IMG/VR virus record: IMGVR_UViG_3300023184_004167
Coordinates: 1-64,000 of that record
Length of the DNA stretch: 64,000 nt
Strand: one strand, 5' to 3'
From: a virus
Shown: in pieces, positions 15,373 to 23,880 of the stretch
Position numbering within the stretch: the stretch's first letter is position 1
Layout: each line of letters begins with the position of its first letter
Translations under genes and position numbers: made by a program
The notes under the pieces: generated by a model
What the model saw: only the letters and a program-made list of their open reading frames with translations
Database searches by the model: none
Told to the model about the DNA's origin: nothing

Positions 15373-17022
15373 TTAAAAATCTAAATTAAAATTATAACTT
15401 GTATAGCCATTTTCAATATTTTCACACGTCCATTTTAGCGCACCATTGTCATCCCACTTTGAATCTGAATGTAAAATAACCCCATTTGTACATTCTTTTT
15501 TCAACTTAACATTTTCATATTTTTTATCTATAACACACATATAAAGTTTGTTATCCAAATGATTTAATGCTTCATTCCATTCTTCACCTAACTTACCATT
15601 AAATCTTCCTAAATTCTGAACTCTAAGAGCAAATACTTTGTCATCCACTTTGTTTAAAACATATTGTACCGTTCCCCTATCATCAGATTCAATATCATTT
15701 TTTCTTAATGATACAATAATTGAACCCACTTTACCAATATAACCTTTAACGCAATTAGATTGTGAAACACTCTCTTGATTATAAACAGATGAATTAGTTA
15801 ATAAAACAGGATAGTATGTATCTTCTCCAACTTGTATTGGTTTATTAATGATGTCGTGTATGTATTCAGGATATACCCTAGTATATGTTCCTTGCTTATA
15901 GTGTTGTAATTTATCTGTCCAATCTAAATGCTCCTGTCTAAACTCTTCTTTATTATCACTGGAATGCCATCTCAAATCTTCTTCCCCATATGCCTTTAAT
16001 TCAATGTAAAACCTTATGTGGTCAAAAAAGGTTGAATACTCCAAGGTTTCTTTAACAAAAACTTGCTTAAAGATTTCAAATACCCTTTTTAATTCTTCAA
16101 GTGAAAAAACATCCCTTAAATTAGTTTCTGTTGAGAACCAAGGCTTATAGGGTGAATTTAGACACGCTAATAACACCTCTTCATTCTGATTAATCCAATC
16201 CTCACCAAAGAACTTTAAAGCGATTCTATATACCGACAAATTGACTACACTACATAAATGCAACGCTTTCCTGACTTTCTTTCCAGTAATCCCATTTATC
16301 GCCATAAATGTTTCCACATATTTGTTTTCATTCTTCCTAAAATCTTTTAGGATAGGTAATTTTTCTGTTGTTTTAAGAAACACCCCAAAATTATTTGGAT
16401 ATTTAATTCCCCTCTTATTCAAATAAAACCTATATAACCTCTCACTGAAATTCAAATCCCCGAAATCTTGTCTTTGGTCTAGCTCAAACATAAATGTAGA
16501 TAACGCCATTATAGCGGTTTCATACTCATCTGATTTTGGATTGAAATGTTTTATATAGTTTTTAACCATAAGTTTCATATTATTAATTGGGTCTCCCGCC
16601 CAAAAATTTCTTCTTAACCTTTTTTGACATTTCTTTTTTTGATAGTTAGTTAACGACCCATTATATACATCACCAGTTCTTATATTGGCTGTGACAAAAA
16701 AGAGATGTTTATTAACTTTAAACCAAGAACACCCAACACTTCTTTTTCTTATCCCGTAAAAACATTTAATTGAAACCTTATCATCATCTCTCTCCACAAC
16801 AATCATACAATGCTCCTTCTGTATTGAATACAAAGGATTACCATAATTTTTAGTATATGTTTCTTCTAATTCATCAAACCCCTTATTATTAAAAATTACT
16901 CTAATCTGTTTTTTCTTGTTGTACTCTAACTCACGCCCCTCATTATCACTAATAGAATTAGTGTCATAATACTCATCATTGTGATAACGTTCATAACTAA
17001 CCTTGAATAATTCTTTTTTCAT
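15373..17022 (-). CDS. PcfJ-like protein
   Basis: 549 residues. The C-terminal third has the PcfJ-type pattern: PVLLTNSSVYNQESVSQSNCVKGY (about 415-440), then IIVSLRK, RGTVQYVL and LRVQNLGRFNGK...W. PcfJ-like proteins occur in conjugative elements and phages with unproven function. The N-terminal two thirds are helical and basic. A TATATTTG box lies just upstream of the start, and the minus-strand terminator of the DUF932 gene precedes it. Confidence 0.65.
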   Translation of the reverse strand: MKKELFKVSYERYHNDEYYDTNSISDNEGRELEYNKKKQIRVIFNNKGFDELEETYTKNYGNPLYSIQKEHCMIVVERDDDKVSIKCFYGIRKRSVGCSWFKVNKHLFFVTANIRTGDVYNGSLTNYQKKKCQKRLRRNFWAGDPINNMKLMVKNYIKHFNPKSDEYETAIMALSTFMFELDQRQDFGDLNFSERLYRFYLNKRGIKYPNNFGVFLKTTEKLPILKDFRKNENKYVETFMAINGITGKKVRKALHLCSVVNLSVYRIALKFFGEDWINQNEEVLLACLNSPYKPWFSTETNLRDVFSLEELKRVFEIFKQVFVKETLEYSTFFDHIRFYIELKAYGEEDLRWHSSDNKEEFRQEHLDWTDKLQHYKQGTYTRVYPEYIHDIINKPIQVGEDTYYPVLLTNSSVYNQESVSQSNCVKGYIGKVGSIIVSLRKNDIESDDRGTVQYVLNKVDDKVFALRVQNLGRFNGKLGEEWNEALNHLDNKLYMCVIDKKYENVKLKKECTNGVILHSDSKWDDNGALKWTCENIENGYTSYNFNLDF

Positions 17023-17048
17023 AATACAAATATAATGAATTAAAATGA

Positions 17049-17072
17049 AAAGGGGACAATATGTCCCCCTAT
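17049..17072 (-). terminator. Rho-independent terminator after the DUF932 gene
   Basis: GGGGACA-ata-TGTCCCC (17052-17068) with flanking A and T tracts. On the minus strand it ends in CCCCTTTTCATTTT. It separates the DUF932 gene from the PcfJ-like operon. Confidence 0.8.
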
Positions 17073-17076
17073 TTTT

Positions 17077-17832
17077 TTAGCAATAAGTCTCGGCTAATTC
17101 CCAAAGTTGGGTGTTAACCTTTTGAAGTGATGAGATGTTTTTAAGTTCTCTCATAGTAGTAAACCTACCCTTAGGTGTTTGATAAGACATACCCCCACGA
17201 ACAAACTTCTCCTGAACTCGGTTAAATACATTCCACACGGATTGTTTAGCGTCCTCCGCTCTAACCGGTCTAACCAACTCTTCAATACTTAAAGAACTTG
17301 GAACTGAACCTGGAATCCAACGGATGATTTTTGCCTTGATTCCGAAATCATTAACCTGCTCATTAGACATAATAGTTGAATCCATTCTACCCATAGCATT
17401 TCCAATAATAGGTAAGTTCTCGGCAAACTCATCTGTAAGTCTACGAATATCCCCCATATCAACTTTCATATGACGAACTCTGATTGATGACGCGATTCCC
17501 GTTGGAACTGTAAGTCCATTGGAACATACTAATCTGTGAAGTCCGGCTCCGATTGATAGACTTGAAAGTCCGTTGTGTGAGTTTCTGATAATTGCTTCAA
17601 CAATTGAATCTCCGACTTGAGGTAATCCTCCGTTTCTTAAACGGACTTCGTGAATACCATAGGGATTATTACCCATTTGTTTTGCTGTTGAAATTTCCCA
17701 ACCTTCCCTTTGGAACCCTTCAAGGATTTCAATGGTTGGAGCCATATTGTATTTCTGTGTGAGCCTTGGCGAAGCCTCTGTGGTGAAAACTGCGGGAGCA
17801 TTTACCCTTACTTGTTCTAATGTTAATGACAT
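17077..17832 (-). CDS. DUF932 phage/plasmid-like protein
   Basis: 251 residues with the DUF932 pattern, including the hallmark RLVCSNGLTVP (about 105-115), an N-terminal RY-type domain and a helical C-terminus. DUF932 proteins are frequent in phages and plasmids; their function is unknown. It is a single-gene unit with its own host-type promoter and terminator, which suggests strong separate expression early in infection. Confidence 0.85.
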   Translation of the reverse strand: MSLTLEQVRVNAPAVFTTEASPRLTQKYNMAPTIEILEGFQREGWEISTAKQMGNNPYGIHEVRLRNGGLPQVGDSIVEAIIRNSHNGLSSLSIGAGLHRLVCSNGLTVPTGIASSIRVRHMKVDMGDIRRLTDEFAENLPIIGNAMGRMDSTIMSNEQVNDFGIKAKIIRWIPGSVPSSLSIEELVRPVRAEDAKQSVWNVFNRVQEKFVRGGMSYQTPKGRFTTMRELKNISSLQKVNTQLWELAETYC

Positions 17833-17851
17833 ATGTTTTAGATTTAGAATA

Positions 17852-17883
17852 CAAAGGTAATGTATTCCATCCAGACCACCAAA
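17852..17883 (-). promoter_or_regulatory. Host-type promoter TTTG-N20-TACCTTTG
   Basis: The minus strand has TTTG (17880-17883), 20 bp, TACCTTTG (17852-17859), then TATTC, about 20 bp before the DUF932 start. Both boxes match the Bacteroidota consensus. Confidence 0.8.
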
Positions 17884-18165
17884 TTAATTTAAACAATATC
17901 CGCCAAAAATTGTGTCAACCATAACTTTTGAGGTATTTTCATAGTGAACTTTGGTTTCTCCATTAATATCCAAACAAACCTCAATAAGTTGTTTTCGTGT
18001 TAAACTTACCTCATCACCCTTGTCAATATTTAATATTGCCATTTGTCTAACTTTTTCAAAAAATTCATCCTTTTTTGAATTCGGTATTAAATTTAAGAGT
18101 TCATTAGGATTTTCCCTAAAAAATTTAAGGATATTACTCATATAAATTTCTACCTCTACATTCAT
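17884..18165 (-). CDS. Hypothetical protein
   Basis: 93 residues, helical (MSNILKFFRENPNELLNLIP...). A second ATG eight codons in is an alternative start. It follows the leucine-rich-repeat gene by 17 bp, so the two are probably co-transcribed. The host-type promoter of the DUF932 gene abuts its stop. No family recognised. Confidence 0.6.
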   Translation of the reverse strand: MNVEVEIYMSNILKFFRENPNELLNLIPNSKKDEFFEKVRQMAILNIDKGDEVSLTRKQLIEVCLDINGETKVHYENTSKVMVDTIFGGYCLN

Positions 18166-18182
18166 TATGTTAAATTTTTAAA

Positions 18183-19529
18183 TTATATATCTTTTAAATC
18201 CCACATTCCACTTCCGTAATCATCTCCAATTGCCTTAATTGATTCAGGGACAATTGCGTTTGGACTACCTTTAACATTAAGAAAACATAAATTTGGTAAA
18301 CTACCAACACACTCAGGTATATTAGTAAGTTTAGGATTGTTAACAAGTGCTAAGAATCTTAATTTTGTTAACTTACAAATAGAATCAGGTATTTTTTCAA
18401 CACAATTATCCAAATAAACCATTTTTAGATTTTTGAAATTACCAATGTTTTCTGGAATATTAATAATGATACCATTATTCTCTCTATTAGTAATTTGAAA
18501 TTCTTCAAGTGTTGGTGGTAAATTTACAAACAAATCATCTAATCCATAAAGAGCAATGAATTTACCTATTGCACCTCCTGTGAAACTATCAATCTTAAAT
18601 GACTCTCCTCCTGTTGTTAATCCTTTTGCAAACTCAGGTTTAAAATAATCTCTAAGTTCGGCCATTGGTCCAGTTAATAATTGAACCAAATCTTGTTGGT
18701 GGTCATGAACATCCATAAACTGATTGGATTGGAAATGGAACTGATATCTTTCCGATGGTAATCCACTACTCTCACCTCTTTTCCCTGAATATTCATTAGG
18801 TATAACAACATATAATGGGCCATCTTTAATATATCTATCAAACCATTGCAACCCTGGTGATGACGTACACCATCTTGTTTCACCTTTACTTGGTTCAAGG
18901 TAATTACCTCCATAGAAACAAGCCGCATCTTTACCCAATTTCCCTTTATCTGAAATCTCTACAACAGTCCACTTAGCACCTCTGAAAACAACTTTACCAC
19001 CGGGGTGCTCATATGTTTCAGAAGCAATTTTCTTTTCCTCTTTAGACGCTTTAGTTTTTTCCAAACTAAAATCTTTAACCAACTCATATAATTGTTGAGT
19101 AGTAAGTTTATTAATATCTCTACTTTCTTGAGGTAATCTATTTTTAAACCTATCAAACTTCTTCAAGTCTTCAGTAACTTTATATAAATCCTCTAAAAAT
19201 GTTTTCTGATTTTGTTTGAACTCACGCTCATATGTTGGATGTCCGTATTCTACTTCAGTAGGAACACTTAAATAATTTTTAATTAACCATTGAACGTAAT
19301 TTCCCGCCTTAACCCTATCAAAATCTTTTTTATCCGCAGTATCTAAGTCAACATCATTTAATCTTGTTGTCGGGTCACCCTTAACTAATTCATTATAAAC
19401 TTGTAAGCTTAATTTCGCTTTTTGTTTTTTACCTTCCTTATTTACAGTAGGCTTAGTTAAGTTGTCAAGTAATATTTCATATTTAGACGCTTCTAATATG
19501 ATTTTCTTTAAAATTTGTGTAAATTTCAT
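18183..19529 (-). CDS. Tagged protein with 'RWCTS' domain and leucine-rich repeats
   Basis: 448 residues. The N-terminus MKFTQILKKIILEASKYEIL is a capsid-targeting-like helix. Residues 175-285 form the same domain as in the protein at 9107-10876: AACFYGG...GETRWCTSSPG (202-225), F..Y.KDGPLYVVIPNE and a Q/D-rich end. Residues about 335-430 contain four or more leucine-rich repeats (LEEFQITN, LKMVYLDN, LRFLALVNN, LCFLNVKG spaced about 23). A TATATTTAT element lies upstream. If packaged it would be delivered into the host, where the repeats could bind a protein target (inference). Confidence 0.7.
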   Translation of the reverse strand: MKFTQILKKIILEASKYEILLDNLTKPTVNKEGKKQKAKLSLQVYNELVKGDPTTRLNDVDLDTADKKDFDRVKAGNYVQWLIKNYLSVPTEVEYGHPTYEREFKQNQKTFLEDLYKVTEDLKKFDRFKNRLPQESRDINKLTTQQLYELVKDFSLEKTKASKEEKKIASETYEHPGGKVVFRGAKWTVVEISDKGKLGKDAACFYGGNYLEPSKGETRWCTSSPGLQWFDRYIKDGPLYVVIPNEYSGKRGESSGLPSERYQFHFQSNQFMDVHDHQQDLVQLLTGPMAELRDYFKPEFAKGLTTGGESFKIDSFTGGAIGKFIALYGLDDLFVNLPPTLEEFQITNRENNGIIINIPENIGNFKNLKMVYLDNCVEKIPDSICKLTKLRFLALVNNPKLTNIPECVGSLPNLCFLNVKGSPNAIVPESIKAIGDDYGSGMWDLKDI

Positions 19530-19574
19530 CTATTGATAATTTATTAATAAATATATTGATAAAGCAAAAATACA

Positions 19575-20414
19575 CTAATAATTTGTAATTAACAATTCTT
19601 CCGCTAAATTTTGTTTTACACCTTTTTTCGCCGCGGCCGCTTTGGCAAATGATTTTTTATGCCAATTATACACATTTTCAGGAAACCAAGTATGTAATTC
19701 AGGAAAATCATAATATGACATAGAAAACTTACCCTGAACTTGTTGTAAGACATTTGCTAATCTTTCATGGTCTGCTCTTCCAAAATCATGATTAGAATAA
19801 TAATTTTCAGTTTTATAGTATGGGGGGTCTAGATAGATATATGTCTTTTCTGAATCATATTTCTTGATAACATCCTCAAAGTCCATATTCTCAACATCCG
19901 TAATCTTAAGAAAGTGTTCAACCCAATCAGGCTTACTTAACTTATCCCTAAATGACAAATACTTACAGCGATACTTACCCTTTAAATCAATAAAGGAAGA
20001 TGTCTCAGGCTTACTACCACTAAACACCTGAGTTAATACATAAACATATTTAGCGGCAACTTGATAATCAGGATAGTTAATTGTAAAACCACTACCAAAC
20101 ACTTCTGATTGATACTCTTTAAATGTTTCTCTATATGTGTCAGGAGTTTGTATTGTTCCTATTTGTTGAACCTGTATTCCATCCAATGCTCTTTGCAGTT
20201 CGGACGGATTCTGAACACATCTGAATAGATTGTAATTTAGTGGATTAAAGTCATTATAAACAACTTTCTTTAGGTTTGGGTACTTGGATAAGTCCATATT
20301 ATAAAAACACCAGAACATACCTCCAAATGTCTCTAAATACACCTCCATATCTTGTGGATATAAATCCACAATCCATTTACCAATTTTTGATTTTCCTCCT
20401 ATATAACTTAACAT
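19575..20414 (-). CDS. DNA adenine methylase, D12 (Dam-like) class
   Basis: 279 residues. It starts MLSYIGGKSKIGKWI (AdoMet site, with YLETFGGMFW in place of the usual FxGGG), a helical insert (about 75-180), then the catalytic motif YIYLDPPYYKTENYY (about 195-210). This order is that of alpha-class D12 N6-adenine methylases. No restriction partner is adjacent. It likely modifies phage DNA to evade host restriction. Confidence 0.9.
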   Translation of the reverse strand: MLSYIGGKSKIGKWIVDLYPQDMEVYLETFGGMFWCFYNMDLSKYPNLKKVVYNDFNPLNYNLFRCVQNPSELQRALDGIQVQQIGTIQTPDTYRETFKEYQSEVFGSGFTINYPDYQVAAKYVYVLTQVFSGSKPETSSFIDLKGKYRCKYLSFRDKLSKPDWVEHFLKITDVENMDFEDVIKKYDSEKTYIYLDPPYYKTENYYSNHDFGRADHERLANVLQQVQGKFSMSYYDFPELHTWFPENVYNWHKKSFAKAAAAKKGVKQNLAEELLITNY

Positions 20415-20487
20415 ATCTAATTATAACAAAAAAAATTAAAAAGAAAAATTATTTACAAGAATATTAATAACATTTATATTTAATATT

Positions 20488-20628
20488 ATGACAGAAAAAA
20501 AAGATTGTAAAACCTGCAAAAAACAAAAATTAAATCTACAAGACTGGTTAATGGTTATTGTTGGATTCTATATGTTATCAACATCTATCTATGGAACAAT
20601 CCATTTGATTAGACATTTTATGAATTAA
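20488..20628 (+). CDS. Small single-pass membrane protein
   Basis: 46 residues. The N-terminus has a CKTCKK motif, followed by one membrane helix (about 18-38, WLMVIVGFYMLSTSIYGTI). A TATATTTAATATT element precedes the start, and the stop overlaps the DnaJ stop by 4 bp (convergent). Function unknown. Confidence 0.65.
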   Translation: MTEKKDCKTCKKQKLNLQDWLMVIVGFYMLSTSIYGTIHLIRHFMN

Positions 20629-21542
20629 TTTCGTTCAAACTTTACATTAAGTTTGACATACATATCCCCACCATTGTACCCCTTACCTTTTAATCTCAAA
20701 GGTTTGGAACTATCAAATATTTTTGGTGCCTGAGTATTTAAATCCCCACTAGGATGTGGGATTCTAAAAGAATCACTTTTAACTTCATCCAGATTTAAAA
20801 ACAAATTATAAATCAAATCATTATTCATTTTTTCATACCCGTCTTTAGGTTCCACCTCAACTTGAATAACCAAATCCCCATAAACACCATTAACAAAATC
20901 ACCATAATTTTCAAGTTTCATATACTGCCCATTATCAATACCCACAGGTAATTTTATATTTATCTCTTGAGTCTCAGATTTTTTTCCACTACCAGAACAA
21001 AAATAACATTTATGTATCAATGTATATCCTCTACCACTACAAATATCACAAGCAGTTCTAATCTGTTGAACCATAAACCCAGTTCCAAATTGTTTAACAA
21101 TATATCCTGAACCGCCACATCCACCACACTTTTGTTGCTCACCACCAGAACCATTACACCCCTGACATTGACTTTCTTTAAAATAAGTTATTTTTTTCTC
21201 TGAACCCAAATAAGATTCAATTGGACTAATGTTAACTTTAACTATTTTTGCCGGTGCTGTTGGTTGTCTCCTTTGTTGAAAGGGATTCTGTCCCCCAAAC
21301 ATTTGTGAGAATATATCTTCAAACTGAGTACCACCATAAGGATTCTTTCTCTGTTTATCATATTGAGCCCTTTTGTTTGTGTCAGATAACACCTCAAACG
21401 CCTCAGCAATATCTTTAAATTTTTCCTCCCCATCAGGATTAACATCGGGGTGAAACTCCTTTGATAACTTCCTATATTGTTTTTTTATGTCCTCGGAGGT
21501 AGAAGACTCTTCAATTCCTAAAATATTGTAGTAATTTTTCAT
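20625..21542 (-). CDS. dnaJ: DnaJ-type co-chaperone
   Basis: 305 residues. The J domain (1-65) has the HPD motif (FHPDVNPDGE). It is followed by a short G/F region (GGTQFEDIFSQMFGG), a zinc centre with four CxxC groups (CQGCNGSG, CGGCGGSG, CDICSGRG, CYFCSGSG, about 123-185) and a C-terminal substrate-binding part. It is shorter than bacterial DnaJ (about 375). No DnaK is in the window, so it probably recruits the host DnaK to phage assembly or replication. Its start codon is 1 bp from that of the divergent gene at 21544. Confidence 0.9.
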   Translation of the reverse strand: MKNYYNILGIEESSTSEDIKKQYRKLSKEFHPDVNPDGEEKFKDIAEAFEVLSDTNKRAQYDKQRKNPYGGTQFEDIFSQMFGGQNPFQQRRQPTAPAKIVKVNISPIESYLGSEKKITYFKESQCQGCNGSGGEQQKCGGCGGSGYIVKQFGTGFMVQQIRTACDICSGRGYTLIHKCYFCSGSGKKSETQEINIKLPVGIDNGQYMKLENYGDFVNGVYGDLVIQVEVEPKDGYEKMNNDLIYNLFLNLDEVKSDSFRIPHPSGDLNTQAPKIFDSSKPLRLKGKGYNGGDMYVKLNVKFERN

Positions 21543-21543
21543 T

Positions 21544-22188
21544 ATGGAAAATTTTCTTGTTGTTTTGTTTAAAAATAAAAATAAAAAAAGAATAATAAAT
21601 AAATTTATTACTTATAAAAAAGCACATAGGTTTTTTATCAATTTAAAAAATAAAAGTGATAATGTCATCTTTAATAAAGAAATTCAAAATGGACGTGATT
21701 CAAATTTTGAACTTGGGTTAGTAGAATTAAGTTCAAAACAATTATTTCCGATTTATATGACAGATGAAATGGGGCGGAACATTAAGGTTAAACTTGATGA
21801 CGCCAATATGACATTAGTTGAAATTATCCCCTACAAGATAGAAGAAAAAATCTTTGATATTCAGAAAAACACCAGAATTGAAACCGAAACTTTAATAAAG
21901 AACTATCTTAAAGGTGATGGAGTTAAAATGATATCAACATTGAACAATAAAATTATTATTCAAATAAATGAAAATGTATTTTTATTCTCTTTGAAATCAG
22001 AAATGGAATCTGGAAGATTTATTGATTGCTTAACCAAGCATTTTTTTAGAAATAAAAGAAGTGATTGTATCTTTGTTAAAGATTATTCATCAGCACAAAG
22101 AAAATATTTATTTGAAATTCTTGAAGAAAAAGGTATTGATAAGAAAATGTTATATAGAAAATTTACAACATATCCTCGTTCAAAATAA
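21544..22188 (+). CDS. Hypothetical phage protein
   Basis: 214 residues. The basic N-terminus (FKNKNKKRIINKFITYKKAHRFF) is followed by beta strands containing YMTDEMGRNIKVKL. It is divergent from dnaJ with a single base between start codons, so any leader must be extremely short or the promoter lies inside dnaJ. It converges with the gene at 22163, overlapping by 26 bp. No family recognised. Confidence 0.7.
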   Translation: MENFLVVLFKNKNKKRIINKFITYKKAHRFFINLKNKSDNVIFNKEIQNGRDSNFELGLVELSSKQLFPIYMTDEMGRNIKVKLDDANMTLVEIIPYKIEEKIFDIQKNTRIETETLIKNYLKGDGVKMISTLNNKIIIQINENVFLFSLKSEMESGRFIDCLTKHFFRNKRSDCIFVKDYSSAQRKYLFEILEEKGIDKKMLYRKFTTYPRSK

Positions 22189-22393
22189 ATAAGAAGTCAG
22201 TACCTGACATATCTATGGTGAATTGTTTGTGGTGTCTATCCACCTCTCTGAAGTTGTTTAAAATCTTAATATACTCTTCCCTATTCAATTCTAAAATAAC
22301 GGAAGACTTACCTCTAAACATAGTTTGAAGCGATTCAGTAATTAAAGCTAATTTCTCTAATTCCCCCAAATCAGTATTCTTATTCTCTGCCAT
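22163..22393 (-). CDS. Small hypothetical protein
   Basis: 76 residues: acidic N-terminus, then VILELNREEYIKILNNFR and a beta end FLFILNEDML. It is the last gene of a four-gene overlapping minus-strand operon (22163-23136) and overlaps its upstream neighbour by 37 bp. Function unknown. Confidence 0.6.
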   Translation of the reverse strand: MAENKNTDLGELEKLALITESLQTMFRGKSSVILELNREEYIKILNNFREVDRHHKQFTIDMSGTDFLFILNEDML

Positions 22394-22560
22394 AAACTTA
22401 TTTTTTCTATTACCTCTTCTTTTTTAAATAATTCTTCTTTCTTCAACCCTTTAATCTCTTTAAGAAATTTATTCTTAGCCGAAGTTATTTCCAAATTATC
22501 TTTAGTTCGCTCATTCTGAAACCAGTTCAGTATCTGCTGTTTCTTGTCTGTCTGTCCCAT
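22357..22560 (-). CDS. Small helical hypothetical protein
   Basis: 67 residues, almost entirely helical and charged (QILNWFQNERTKDNLEI...). It overlaps genes on both sides (37 and 50 bp) in different frames, a packing usual for this phage. No family recognised. Confidence 0.6.
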   Translation of the reverse strand: MGQTDKKQQILNWFQNERTKDNLEITSAKNKFLKEIKGLKKEELFKKEEVIEKISLWQRIRILIWGN

Positions 22561-22960
22561 TGCCTAATAAAGTTTCACTATACTCCGATTCAAAATCAAA
22601 ATATAATTTTTGAAGTTTATCCAAATCAGTTTTTTCAAAAGTTGTTTTTAACTTATCTACAGTATCTTTAAATAACCTCTCTTTTAATTCCCTCTCCTTA
22701 TTAAGGCTAATGATTTTTAATACCTTAGATAGAGTAAAATTGATATCAGGCTCATCCATCTTACTAACAAACGACAACCCTTTAAAATTCTCAACCCCAA
22801 CCTCATAAGGTATTATCTGACACTCATCCATCACACTTTTAGGTAAACTCCATTTCATTGGAAATTTCATATCAAAACTTAAATATGATTCAAGTTTTCT
22901 AACTGAATGGATATAATCCATAAAAGGTAATATTTCTTTATAAAAACTCATTTTTGACAA
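22511..22960 (-). CDS. Hypothetical phage protein
   Basis: 149 residues, helical, with LPKSVMDECQIIPYEVGVENFKG in the middle and an acidic Glu/Thr-rich tail. A TATATTTG box sits only about 6 bp before the ATG, so the transcript could be nearly leaderless. It overlaps the gene downstream by 50 bp. Function unknown. Confidence 0.65.
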   Translation of the reverse strand: MSKMSFYKEILPFMDYIHSVRKLESYLSFDMKFPMKWSLPKSVMDECQIIPYEVGVENFKGLSFVSKMDEPDINFTLSKVLKIISLNKERELKERLFKDTVDKLKTTFEKTDLDKLQKLYFDFESEYSETLLGNGTDRQETADTELVSE

Positions 22961-23136
22961 ATATAGGTTAAAATATAACTGATTGATGCTCCTAATAAAA
23001 TTAGCTCCCTGTTGCTAAATAACAACACTCTTGGTTCTTTTTGCAACAGGGCGCCTAAAAATTTAGTTAAACTTTTTAGAAAGATTAAACTTGTAAAAAC
23101 AAGTAGAAAGAAAAATAAACTTCCAATACTATTCAT
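22948..23136 (-). CDS. Small two-helix membrane protein
   Basis: 62 residues with two hydrophobic segments (about 5-22 and 43-60) joined by a basic loop. It overlaps both neighbours by 13 and 8 bp. It could be an inner-membrane protein such as a holin, but it is not next to the endolysin, so this is speculative. Confidence 0.55.
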   Translation of the reverse strand: MNSIGSLFFFLLVFTSLIFLKSLTKFLGALLQKEPRVLLFSNRELILLGASISYILTYICQK

Positions 23137-23311
23137 TTTCTGTTGTCTTTCTGTTTTCCAAGATTTCTCCCCTTAATTTTTGTAAAAGAGCTTTCAACTC
23201 CTGAGCAGATTTTCTTGCTCTTGTTCCAGCACTTTTATTACCCTGATAGAACTTAGTTGCGTCCGCAGAAAGGGTTTCTGTTAAAATTTTAATTTGTTCT
23301 AATGTTTCCAT
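23129..23311 (-). CDS. Histone-H1-like (Hc1-type) DNA-binding protein
   Basis: 60 residues with the Bacteroidota H1-like pattern: KFYQGNKSAGTRARKSAQEL followed by a basic helix KALLQKLRGEIL. Family members are small nucleoid proteins that coat DNA. Here it may help to organise or protect phage DNA or interfere with the host nucleoid. It overlaps the next gene by 8 bp. Confidence 0.8.
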   Translation of the reverse strand: METLEQIKILTETLSADATKFYQGNKSAGTRARKSAQELKALLQKLRGEILENRKTTENE

Positions 23312-23373
23312 TTTAATATGTTTTTTTTTAAATCTAATTTTTATTTTCTATTGTGTAAATAGAAATTATAATT

Positions 23374-23832
23374 TTATTCAATGTTTTTTTGTAATAAACT
23401 ATATAACTCAGTCAAGATATCCAAATCAGACTTACTGAATGGCTTATCCAAACCAAAAACATCCTCCAAAAAGGTGGGAATAGCAAGCTTAATGTTTTTT
23501 TCTAAAGGATTGTAAAATGTGTCTAAAAAAAATGATTTTAAATAATTCTTATGTTGCCCATCCTTGTTAATGATAATATTTTCTTTTCTGAAATGTTCTA
23601 TCAATTTATTCCAACACCAATCAAAATGAGATGCATTATCTTCTTCAGACAAAGAAATCCTAGTTTCAACATCATCACTACCCAAATATGTATCCACAAC
23701 TATCTGATACAATGACTTAAAAATATCACCGCACAACTCAATCATCTCATAATTCATATTATGAACATTGAACCAAACAATCACTTCGTCACTAGGTACA
23801 GGTTTTGACATCCAATTAAAAAAATTATCCAT
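23374..23832 (-). CDS. Hypothetical protein with start codon inside a hairpin
   Basis: 152 residues, helical and acidic (MDNFFNWMSKPVPSDEVIVWF...), no membrane segment. Its ATG (23830-23832) lies within the 3' arm (minus strand) of a perfect 11-bp hairpin at 23825-23851, which would hide the start from ribosomes. No family recognised. Confidence 0.65.
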   Translation of the reverse strand: MDNFFNWMSKPVPSDEVIVWFNVHNMNYEMIELCGDIFKSLYQIVVDTYLGSDDVETRISLSEEDNASHFDWCWNKLIEHFRKENIIINKDGQHKNYLKSFFLDTFYNPLEKNIKLAIPTFLEDVFGLDKPFSKSDLDILTELYSLLQKNIE

Positions 23833-23851
23833 AGAGTTTATCTATGGATAA
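23825..23851 (-). promoter_or_regulatory. Perfect hairpin over a start codon
   Basis: TTATCCATAGA-GTTTA-TCTATGGATAA is an 11-bp inverted repeat with a 5-base loop. On the minus strand it folds the ATG of the gene at 23374-23832 into a stem, so it may act as an RNA switch on translation. It lacks a T-tract, so it is not a normal terminator. Confidence 0.6.
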
Positions 23852-23880
23852 TATAACAAAAGGTTTTTAAATGTGAATTT

